Of a DNA stretch of 5,428 nt, positions 1 through 5,388 are shown one piece after another (position 1 is the first letter of the stretch; every line of letters begins with the position of its first letter). Both the position numbers and the translations under genes were made by a program. The DNA lies in assembly GCF_938018035.1 (NCBI RefSeq), contig NZ_CALIJF010000325.1, positions 1 through 5,428 of the forward strand, read 5' to 3'. The notes under the pieces are model-generated. The model did no database searches. It had not been told where the DNA came from and saw nothing but the letters and a program-made list of their open reading frames with translations. This DNA is from an uncultured Campylobacter sp. (GTDB lineage Bacteria > Campylobacterota > Campylobacteria > Campylobacterales > Campylobacteraceae).

Positions 1-67
1 CAAAGGTCAGCGCGACATAATCAAGTAAGCTTTAAAATTTCGATGAAATTTAAGCGGCGAAATTTTG

Positions 68-189
68 AAATTTATTGGATTTATAGGTGCCAGAATTTTT
101 AAAATTTAATCGATCTGCGTCGGTAAAATTTTTAAATTTATTGGATTTGAAGTGGTGGAATTTTAAAATTTTTTTGATCTGCATAGCGG
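68..189. repeat. degenerate tandem duplication, period 66 bp
   Basis: Copy A (68-123) and copy B (134-189) both begin with the identical 15-mer AAATTTATTGGATTT. Both continue with a short G-rich segment (ATAGGTGCCAG or GAAGTGGTGG) and an AATTTT(T)AAAATTT palindrome, then end in GATCTGC followed by a variable CGG-ending tail. The offset between copies is 66 bases. A third, partial unit may follow from about 190, where the AT palindrome recurs after the GCGG tail. The small insertions and deletions between the copies suggest an old duplication. No protein frame is maintained across the copies. Confidence 0.6.
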
Positions 190-303
190 ATTTTAAATTT
201 TAAAATTTGCGCGTTCCGCAGCTCGCGCTTGTGCCTCTGTGGCTATGACAAGGCGGACGGTTTATACGGGATGCGCGGATGCGATCGAAGCCTCTTGCAG
301 CGC

Positions 304-336
304 GGGAGGCGTTTTAAAAGTAGTGCTCGGTGGGTA
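304..336 (+). repeat. diverged direct repeat, copy 1 (partner 850-881)
   Basis: GGGAGGCGT followed 15-16 bases later by CGGTGGGTA occurs here and again at 850-881, with similar T-rich filler between the two conserved blocks. The inner part of the second copy (CGTATTTTTGCAGTGTG) has a third partial match, CGTATTTTGCAGTGTG, at 1052-1067. The pattern fits an old dispersed duplication inside the gene-free region. Chance similarity in biased DNA is not excluded. Confidence 0.35.
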
Positions 337-849
337 TGAACAGCGCGTTTTGCAGCTTGCATTTGTGACGTGTTCGCTGTCTAAATTTATAAGGTGTAGT
401 TTAATTGCGAGCTGTGTTCTTGGCGCCAAATTTTAATCGCGGCGTGAAATTTTAGAGTGCAAGCGGAGCAGAAACAGGGCAGGGTTCTAAAATTAAGTGC
501 TAAAAATTTTGCGGTTTTAAATTCTATAAATTTACAAAGACCGGCAGAATTTAAAATTTTAAAATTTCGCTTCTTTTTGGATTTTGAAATTTTGAAATTT
601 GTCGCAGCGGATCTGGATTTTAAATCGCGCCGCGCCGACATGAAACGTCTTGCGACTACACAAGCAGAAGAAGTTGCTGCAGATTTGGCTTGTCGCGCGC
701 GAGTACATGAGTGGAAAGTTGGTCGCGCGCTGAAAGCCAGTAGTGGAGTATTGCGGTCGCGCGTTGCGGTTAATTTGTGGCGCGAGTGCTCGTATCGCAC
801 ACCAGATACTGAGCGGTGTAACAAAGCTGTTTGGCACGCTGTTTTGTAT

Positions 850-881
850 GGGAGGCGTATTTTTGCAGTGTGCGGTGGGTA
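850..881 (+). repeat. diverged direct repeat, copy 2 (partner 304-336)
   Basis: This is the second copy of the GGGAGGCGT...CGGTGGGTA pair. The middle segment, CGTATTTTTGCAGTGTG, also matches 1052-1067 with one base fewer in the T run. The three sites are spread over about 750 bases of DNA with no supportable gene. Confidence 0.35.
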
Positions 882-1458
882 CATTTGCGGTATGTTTTAC
901 GATGCGAATGTGCTTACATGCTCTGCGGCGCAAAATTTTAAACGGAATTTGTGTCGCTGCGCGCATAAATAAATTTGCGCTATAGCGGCAAATAAATTTA
1001 AAACGAAATTTCGCACCGTCTGCGAGTATAAACGCGTTTTTGCAGCGAAGTCGTATTTTGCAGTGTGGCTGTATTGCAAGATGCGGCGCGTTTTACGTTG
1101 TCCGTGCGCTGAAAATCGATCGGCATGCTAGCAACGCGTAGCGTAATTCGCAACTACCGCGCGCTACCAGTGCGTAGCGTTAAGACCTTGCGACTGCCTT
1201 TGTGTTGCTTGTGTGCGATTTTGCGTAGTTGTGGTTTGTAGCCGCGTTTATCGTGCGTAGAAAGTCGCCATGATATGCCTGCCAGAGTAAAATGCACCCG
1301 CCTGTGTATAAAAGATAGTGCGAGGTTACGCTCTACGGCGTGGTAGCGCGTGTCGAAAGGCTGCGCGATATGTGAGAGCAAAATGCACGTTTAAAAAGCG
1401 GTGTGGATTGCGCTTCGCGGTGCTCTATCTGCAGCGTGCGTCAAAAGTCGTCGCTATA

Positions 1459-1467
1459 TGTTAGAAT
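1459..1467 (+). promoter_or_regulatory. possible extended -10 promoter element upstream of ftsW
   Basis: TGTTAGAAT (TG, one base, TAGAAT) fits an extended -10 box. Epsilonproteobacterial sigma-70 promoters rely mostly on the -10 box, so the lack of a clear -35 hexamer does not rule it out. It lies about 300 bases upstream of the ftsW start, which would give a long leader containing the inverted repeat at 1490-1533. The support is a short motif match only. Confidence 0.2.
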
Positions 1468-1489
1468 AGAGCGTAGGCAATACGCGTCT

Positions 1490-1533
1490 TACGGGATAAC
1501 GAGAGATCATGCCTTGTGGCGCGCTATCCCGTA
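1490..1533. repeat. inverted repeat, 9-bp perfect arms
   Basis: TACGGGATA (1490-1498) and TATCCCGTA (1525-1533) are exact reverse complements separated by 26 bases. No T run follows on either strand, so this is not a standard terminator. It could be a protein-binding palindrome or a leader hairpin upstream of ftsW. A chance occurrence is also possible. Confidence 0.45.
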
Positions 1534-1666
1534 GCGTGCGCCATAAAGCCGCCTATGTGTGAGAAAAATAATGCGCGCCGCGCGTCAAAGATGCACGATC
1601 GCATTGCGTGCCAAAAGACAATGCGCGGTCGTGTCGTACGCTTTTTAAAAGGCGGTGCCACGATCG

Positions 1667-1680
1667 GTGCCGTGCGGCAC
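1667..1680. repeat. short GC-rich palindrome upstream of ftsW
   Basis: GTGCCG (1667-1672) and CGGCAC (1675-1680) are reverse complements around a two-base centre. GGTGCC occurs a further time just upstream at 1654-1659, so alternative pairings are possible. The site lies about 90 bases before the ftsW start. There is no T tail, so it does not look like a terminator. Confidence 0.3.
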
Positions 1681-1758
1681 GGGCGTGATGCAAGATTTGA
1701 GCCTCGTGCGGCAAACGAAGCGTGCACGGCGCACGTAAATGCGAATAAATTTTAAAAT

Positions 1759-1762
1759 GGAG
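1759..1762 (+). promoter_or_regulatory. ribosome binding site that fixes the TTG start of ftsW
   Basis: GGAG sits six bases upstream of the TTG at 1769. The codon just before that TTG in the same frame is TGA (1766-1768), so no earlier start is possible. The next in-frame ATG (codon 19) would cut into the first membrane helix. Confidence 0.75.
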
Positions 1763-1768
1763 AGATGA

Positions 1769-2929
1769 TTGAGAACCGATAAATGGCTATATTACTTCAC
1801 CTGCGCGCTCATTACGATCGGCATGATATTTTCGCTGTCGCTGAGCTCATATACGGTGCTTCTGCTGGGTGCTACACCACTGCATTTTTTTTATCGTCAG
1901 TGCGCGGTAGGGATCGCCTGCATCGCGGTGATGTGGATCGTCTCTCGCGCCGATCCCGATAAATGCCTAACGCCGGTGTGCATGTCGCTTTTTGCGATCA
2001 TGGGGATTTTGATGCTTGCGATGGGCTTTTTACCCAAATCCTTGGTCGCCGACGTAAACGGCGCGGCGCGCTGGATCAGACTGCCGTTTTTTAACCTCGC
2101 GCCGGTGGAATTTTTCAAGGTGGGCTTCATCTACTTTTTGGCGTGGAGCTTCTCGCGCAAGCTCGATCACTCCAAAAAAAGCATCGGGCGCGAGATCGCG
2201 ACGCTGCTTCCTTACGTAGCGCTTTTCGGCTTTGTGGTGATCCTAGTCGCCATCGTACAAAATGATCTGGGGCAGGTCGCGGTGCTGGGGCTTACGATGA
2301 TTTTTATGTCGCTTTTTGCGGGCACAAGCTTCAAGCTCATCGGCTTTAGCTTTATGGGGATTTTGGGGCTTGCTTACGTTTTTATCGTCACGAGCGCGCA
2401 CAGGGTCGATCGCGTGCGCTCGTGGTGGGGCGGAGTGCAGGATTTCGTACTGTCGTTTATGTCGCCGGAGACAGCTGCCGGGCTGCGTATAGAGGACGCT
2501 AGCGCGCCGTATCAGGTCGGACACTCACTAAATGCGATAAACAACGGTGAGTTTTTCGGGCAGGGGCTTGGGCTCGGGAGCTTTAAGCTAGGCTATCTGA
2601 GCGAGGTGCATACCGACTTCGTGCTCGCAGGTATCGCCGAGGAGTGGGGATTTGTCGGAATTTTGCTCATCGTGGCGCTATTTTATGCGATGCTATTTCG
2701 CATCTTTCAGACCGCGAGCAAGTCGCCTAGTAACGTAAATTTCCTCTTTTGCCTGGGTATCGGCTTTATGTTTTTCTTTTCGTTCATTATCAACTCCTAC
2801 GGCATCACGTCGATCTCGCCGGTTAAGGGTATCGCCGTGCCGTTTCTAAGCTACGGCGGCAGCCACCTGCTCGCGGCGTCGTTTGCGGTGGGGCTCGTTT
2901 TGATGGCGTCGAAAAGGGCGAAATTTTAA
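1769..2929 (+). CDS. ftsW: FtsW, septal peptidoglycan glycosyltransferase (SEDS family)
   Basis: This 386-residue inner-membrane protein polymerises lipid II glycan strands at the division septum, working with a class B PBP (FtsI). It is hydrophobic throughout, with about ten likely membrane helices (the first near residues 6-26). SEDS hallmarks are visible: NGAARWI (97-103), QNDLGQ (164-169), the large loop ending in GEFFGQGLGLGS (260-271), EVHTDF (279-284) with Asp283 at the position of the known catalytic aspartate, EEWG (291-294), and the C-terminal block P351-VKG plus PFLSYGGS (358-365). The length is normal for the family. RodA is the paralogue to exclude; the adjacent murG favours FtsW. 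Translation starts at TTG, which is supported by a GGAG site and an in-frame stop directly upstream. The gene ends in Lys-Phe-stop within an AAATTTTAAA word. It is 135 bases ahead of murG on the same strand. Confidence 0.93.
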   Translation: MRTDKWLYYFTCALITIGMIFSLSLSSYTVLLLGATPLHFFYRQCAVGIACIAVMWIVSRADPDKCLTPVCMSLFAIMGILMLAMGFLPKSLVADVNGAARWIRLPFFNLAPVEFFKVGFIYFLAWSFSRKLDHSKKSIGREIATLLPYVALFGFVVILVAIVQNDLGQVAVLGLTMIFMSLFAGTSFKLIGFSFMGILGLAYVFIVTSAHRVDRVRSWWGGVQDFVLSFMSPETAAGLRIEDASAPYQVGHSLNAINNGEFFGQGLGLGSFKLGYLSEVHTDFVLAGIAEEWGFVGILLIVALFYAMLFRIFQTASKSPSNVNFLFCLGIGFMFFFSFIINSYGITSISPVKGIAVPFLSYGGSHLLAASFAVGLVLMASKRAKF

Positions 2930-2989
2930 AGCTTTTGCGGGCTTTAGGAGAGCGCGATTTAAATTTAGGCGTAAATTTAGAGCCGAATT

Positions 2990-3037
2990 GCGCTTAAAAT
3001 TCTACGCCGAAGCGCGCCGCGACTTAAATTTAAGCGC
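2990..3037. repeat. inverted repeat in the ftsW-murG gap
   Basis: GCGCTTAAA (2990-2998) and TTTAAGCGC (3029-3037) are exact reverse complements with a 30-base loop. The right arm also overlaps a perfect 12-base palindrome, CTTAAATTTAAG (3023-3034). In addition, GCGATTTAAATTTAGGCG (2954-2971) and GCGACTTAAATTTAAGCG (3019-3036) form a direct repeat with two mismatches. In RNA the hairpin would lie just ahead of the murG ribosome site. It lacks a run of U, so a classic terminator is unlikely. A partial attenuator, RNA processing site or neutral repeat are all possible. Confidence 0.4.
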
Positions 3038-3064
3038 GAAATTTTATAAATTTAAAGGAAAAGT

Positions 3065-4078
3065 ATGGTCATAGCAATCAGCGGCGGCGGCACCGGCGGG
3101 CATCTGATAATCGCTAAAAATTTAGCCGCCCATCTTGCGAAGCAGGGCATCAGGGCGATCTTTATCGGCTCAAACCGCGGGCAGGATCGCGCGTGGTTTG
3201 AAAAGAGCGAGCTTTTCGCGCGCACCTATTTTTTGCAAAGCTCGGGCGTCGTCGATAAAAAGGGCTTTGCCAAGCTAGCCTCGCTGCTAAATATCCTGCG
3301 CCTCTCGCTTGCGGCGCGTAAAATTTTAAAGCAAAACGGCGTCCGCGCGCTCATCAGCGTGGGCGGATACAGCTCGGCGCCCGCATCCATCGCGGCGATC
3401 CTTTCTCGCGTGCCGTTTTTTATCCACGAGCAAAACGCCGTTTGCGGGCGGCTCAACCGCCTGCTGAGGCCATTCGCGCGGGCGTTTTACAGCTCCTATG
3501 AAAAGCCCGCGTTTGCTTATCCGATCGCGGATATTTTTTTCGAGACGGCGCGGCCGCGCACGGCGCTTAAGAGGGTCATCTTTTTGGGCGGCTCGCAGGG
3601 GGCGAGCTTTATCAACTCGCTTGCCGTGGAGCTTGCGCCCAAGCTTTTGAGCCTCGGCTACGGCTTGATCCATCAGTGCGGCGAGCGCGAGTTTGAGCGC
3701 ATCTCGCAGATCTACGCGCAGCAGGGCCTAGATGTACAGCTCGTGGGCTTTTGTAAAAACATGCACGAGCTCATCGCAAGCGCCGATCTTTGCGTCGGAC
3801 GTAGCGGTGCCAGCACGCTGTGGGAGCTCTGCGCAAACGGCCTGCCTGCGATATTCGTGCCGTTTCCGTTCGCGGCGGCGGATCATCAGTTTTATAACGC
3901 GAAATTTCTTAAAGAGCGCGGGCTTTGCGAAATTTTACGCCAGCAGGACGCAAGCGGCGAGCGGATCTTAGGCTTGATTGAGAGCTTTGACGTGGCGCGC
4001 GCGAGCAAAGGGTTGCTTGAGTTAGCGGATCGAAACGGCGCGCAAGCGATCATTGGCGACCTAATGAGTAAAATTTAA
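3065..4078 (+). CDS. murG: MurG, UDP-GlcNAc:undecaprenyl-PP-MurNAc-pentapeptide GlcNAc transferase
   Basis: MurG transfers GlcNAc from UDP-GlcNAc to lipid I, making lipid II on the cytoplasmic face of the inner membrane. The 337-residue protein shows the GT-B, GT28 layout. The N-terminal lipid-I-binding domain has the glycine loop GGGTGGH (7-13), SVGGYSSAP (98-106) and HEQNAVCGRLNR (121-132). The C-terminal UDP-GlcNAc domain opens with FLGGSQGA (173-180) and contains GFCKNM (228-233), GRSGASTLWEL (245-255) and PFPFAAADHQ (266-275). The length is close to the usual 340-360. The ATG is preceded by AAGGA (3055-3059) with a five-base spacer. It lies downstream of ftsW on the same strand, and the two proteins act in sequence in septal wall synthesis. 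Codon choice is GC-rich. The gene ends in AAAATTTAA. Confidence 0.96.
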   Translation: MVIAISGGGTGGHLIIAKNLAAHLAKQGIRAIFIGSNRGQDRAWFEKSELFARTYFLQSSGVVDKKGFAKLASLLNILRLSLAARKILKQNGVRALISVGGYSSAPASIAAILSRVPFFIHEQNAVCGRLNRLLRPFARAFYSSYEKPAFAYPIADIFFETARPRTALKRVIFLGGSQGASFINSLAVELAPKLLSLGYGLIHQCGEREFERISQIYAQQGLDVQLVGFCKNMHELIASADLCVGRSGASTLWELCANGLPAIFVPFPFAAADHQFYNAKFLKERGLCEILRQQDASGERILGLIESFDVARASKGLLELADRNGAQAIIGDLMSKI

Positions 4079-4305
4079 GGTGTTTCTGTTTTTTATTCCT
4101 GCGTTTTGCGCGCAAATTTCATCGTAGGGCAGGGCGAATAAATTTCAAAATTTACTTTTTGTGCGCTTTGTTACGCGTAAATACGGCACAATAGGGCAAA
4201 ATATGATGCTTTGAGAACATAAGGCTAAGTAAGACGGCTACGTAAGGATCGGCGAAAACGAGAGCGGCGGAAATTTAAATTTGATTTGGGAAAATTTGAG
4301 CGGAT

Positions 4306-4334
4306 TTACCCGAACGCAAATTCGGCTCGGGTAA
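4306..4334. terminator. hairpin between convergent murG and the Sel1-repeat gene
   Basis: TTACCCGA (4306-4313) pairs exactly with TCGGGTAA (4327-4334), leaving a 13-base loop. An alternative inner stem, CCGAA (4310-4314) with TTCGG (4321-4325), competes with it. On the + strand the stem is followed by TTTT and more T-rich sequence, as expected for an intrinsic terminator, although it is about 230 bases beyond the murG stop. On the - strand it begins only eight bases after the Sel1-repeat gene stop, but the following sequence (AATCCG) is a poor U tract. It may serve both directions. Confidence 0.5.
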
Positions 4335-4342
4335 TTTTAAGT

Positions 4343-4978
4343 CTATTTTAATTTTTCATACAATTCACAAGTGAGTTGCCAAAAATCTTTATTGCTTGGA
4401 TTTTGTGCTTCTGAGTCGTTTTTACCCAACTCGCAAGCCTTTTTGTAATATTTAACAGCCGTATTCTTATTGCCTAAAGCAATATTATATGCACCAAGAC
4501 TCGAGCATCCTCGCCAATTGTTTTTATTGCAAGCGTATTTATAGCAAGATACGGCTTTTGTTATATCTTTTTTCACGCCATATCCATTATTGTACATTAT
4601 CCCAAGATTGTTACATGCCATAGGGTCTCCAATATCGCAAGTCACTTTCAATAAGCGAGCCGCTTCTTTATAATTTTGTTCAATCCCGGCAATCCCCTTA
4701 TAATACATAGCTGCGAGATTTCCGCAGCTTTCAATAAAATATTCATTTTTTTGAACAGCTTTGTCCATTTTGCAAACTTTTTCAAAATAGTATTTTGCTT
4801 TTTTGTAATCTATCCTTTCTCCGCCAACCATAAAGTAATATTCACCGATTGCCGTGCAATACTTTAAATTTCCACCCTCGCACTCTTTATCGAAATATTC
4901 GATTTGAGCTTGTGTTAATTCTTCAGCAGAAAACGCCAAATTCGCTAGAACTGCCAAAACCAAAATTACTTTTTTCAT
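4343..4978 (-). CDS. secreted cysteine-rich Sel1-like-repeat protein (Hcp-like)
   Basis: The 211-residue product begins with a clear Sec signal peptide: two Lys, a hydrophobic core, and AFSA at 15-18 as a likely cleavage site. The mature part is a chain of helix-pair repeats of about 36 residues, with repeat-like stretches near 25-60, 61-105, 106-141, 142-173 and 174-208. The best conserved is LGIMYNNGYGVKKDITKA (125-142). Cysteines come in pairs: 33/41, 114/122 and 150/158 have seven residues between them, while 69/85 and 182/204 are stretched. Cys145 is extra. Seven-residue spacing is typical of Helicobacter Hcp proteins, where disulfides brace each repeat. Such proteins are secreted or periplasmic scaffolds; the partner here is unknown. 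An upstream GTG at 5023 is possible, but AAGGAG (4985-4990) and the signal peptide favour the ATG at 4978. The gene follows the small membrane protein gene by 17 bases and is much more AT-rich than murG. Confidence 0.85.
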   Translation of the reverse strand: MKKVILVLAVLANLAFSAEELTQAQIEYFDKECEGGNLKYCTAIGEYYFMVGGERIDYKKAKYYFEKVCKMDKAVQKNEYFIESCGNLAAMYYKGIAGIEQNYKEAARLLKVTCDIGDPMACNNLGIMYNNGYGVKKDITKAVSCYKYACNKNNWRGCSSLGAYNIALGNKNTAVKYYKKACELGKNDSEAQNPSNKDFWQLTCELYEKLK

Positions 4979-4984
4979 TCTTTT

Positions 4985-4990
4985 CTCCTT
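4985..4990 (-). promoter_or_regulatory. ribosome binding site of the Sel1-repeat gene
   Basis: On the - strand this reads AAGGAG, six bases before the ATG at 4978. It lies within the 17-base gap after the stop of the upstream membrane protein gene. It decides the start against the GTG at 5023, which would overlap the upstream gene and spoil the signal peptide. Confidence 0.75.
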
Positions 4991-4995
4991 TGAAA

Positions 4996-5346
4996 TTATT
5001 TGTGAATGCAATATGCTAAACACGCAAGTAGAGCCATTATTATGAGCAAAAGAACAATCAGAATAGGAAATCCTATCTTTTTATCTAATTTCTTATCGTG
5101 CCAAGTTATTGTTGCATAGACAATAAAGCCTGCTACAGCTATAGTTAATACATTAATCCATAAATCTTTATCTAATATATTAGCCCATGCGCCGCCTACT
5201 ATACCGCCCAAAATCGATAAAGAAACCTGGACAAAAGCTTCATTTTCTTTATCTCCATTTATATTTTTCGTTTCACTTTCTTTCTTATTGTTGTCCATGC
5301 CGTTTTGGGTCAAGGCTTTGTTCCCGTTAATCTTATCCTCAGCCAT
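4996..5346 (-). CDS. small membrane protein of unknown function
   Basis: I do not recognise this 116-residue protein. Residues 1-37 are hydrophilic and rich in Asn, Lys, Glu and Asp. After them come two or three hydrophobic segments: about 38-57, glycine-rich with LGGIVGG at 46-52; about 62-81; and a strong helix at 91-113, followed by a short tail ending in His-Lys. The charged link HDKKLDKK (83-90) separates the last two. No catalytic motif is visible. The ATG at 5346 is preceded by AAGGA with a five-base spacer; a TTG six codons earlier (5364) is less likely. The gene is first in a two-gene unit with the secreted Sel1-repeat protein, and its base composition is equally AT-rich. A membrane anchor or partner for that protein, or an immunity-type protein, is conceivable, but the sequence does not show either. 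Confidence 0.75.
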   Translation of the reverse strand: MAEDKINGNKALTQNGMDNNKKESETKNINGDKENEAFVQVSLSILGGIVGGAWANILDKDLWINVLTIAVAGFIVYATITWHDKKLDKKIGFPILIVLLLIIMALLACLAYCIHK

Positions 5347-5351
5347 ATTTT

Positions 5352-5356
5352 TCCTT
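5352..5356 (-). promoter_or_regulatory. ribosome binding site of the small membrane protein gene
   Basis: On the - strand this reads AAGGA, five bases before the ATG at 5346. It favours this ATG over the in-frame TTG at 5364, which the site overlaps from the wrong side. Confidence 0.65.
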
Positions 5357-5375
5357 TCAACCAAAAATTTAGCGC

Positions 5376-5388
5376 ATTCTATCCCCCC
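5376..5388 (-). promoter_or_regulatory. probable promoter -10 box with adjacent G6 tract
   Basis: On the - strand the sequence reads GGGGGGATAGAATG: a TAGAAT -10 box (5376-5381) with a run of six G (5383-5388) one base upstream. A start point about seven bases downstream would give a leader of roughly 20 bases carrying the AAGGA site. The -35 region is AT-rich without a good hexamer, as is usual in Campylobacter sigma-70 promoters. It would drive the two-gene unit at 5346-4343. Confidence 0.45.

Larger units (their letters stand above)
34..630. repeat. cluster of AT palindromic words (AAATTTTAAAATTT type)
   Basis: The words AAATTT, AAATTTT and AAAATTT, often joined into perfect or near-perfect palindromes, recur about every 30-60 bases here, for example around 95-109, 125-140, 159-175, 191-207, 548-568 and 581-600. 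They also occur at 932-955, at 990-1010, at the ends of ftsW and murG, and in the gap between those genes. The words are seen directly. Their role is unknown: they could be a compositional habit of this lineage, binding sites for a nucleoid protein, or remnants of a spread repeat. Confidence 0.6.
1..1768. other. long region without a supportable gene, repeat-rich
   Basis: This 1.77-kb stretch upstream of ftsW has no convincing coding sequence. Open frames are present (for example + strand 457-972 and 1516-1755, - strand 387-884 and 1154-1381), but they overlap one another on both strands and lack Shine-Dalgarno sites at their starts. Their peptides are rich in Arg, Cys, Ala and His, or in Phe-Lys-Ile-Leu runs that simply translate the AAATTTTAAAATTT words. 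I recognise no protein family in any frame. The left third (about 1-620) is dominated by AT palindromic words, and the rest by GCG/TGCG-rich DNA with short diverged repeats and hairpins. It could be the remains of decayed genes, a repeat-rich intergenic region, or a host for an unrecognised RNA. No tRNA-like or rRNA-like sequence was seen. Confidence 0.6.

Noticed and set aside
1..620. CRISPR-like array from the repeated AT words
   Set aside because: Spacing and unit length are irregular, the units are AT palindromes without unique spacers, and no cas gene is present.
387..884. 165-codon - strand open frame
   Set aside because: It overlaps other open frames on both strands, lacks a Shine-Dalgarno site and has an Arg/Ser/Cys-rich composition without domain features.
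457..972. 171-codon + strand open frame
   Set aside because: No ribosome site. The N-terminal half translates AT-palindrome words into Phe-Lys-Ile-Leu runs, equally long frames overlap on the other strand, and no family is recognised.
1154..1381. 75-codon - strand open frame
   Set aside because: No recognisable protein, no ribosome site, and it is isolated in repeat-rich DNA.
1516..1755. 79-codon + strand open frame ending 13 bases before ftsW
   Set aside because: The spacing looks operon-like, but the GTG start has no ribosome site, the peptide is an Arg/Ala/His/Cys mixture and its Lys-Phe end comes from an AAATTTTAA word.
4105..4116. Palindrome TTTGCGCGCAAA after murG as a terminator
   Set aside because: It has no loop and no T run after it, so it cannot act as a normal intrinsic terminator.
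4168..4192. Possible promoter TTGTTA...CACAAT in the murG downstream gap
   Set aside because: The spacer is only 13 bases and no gene follows on the + strand.
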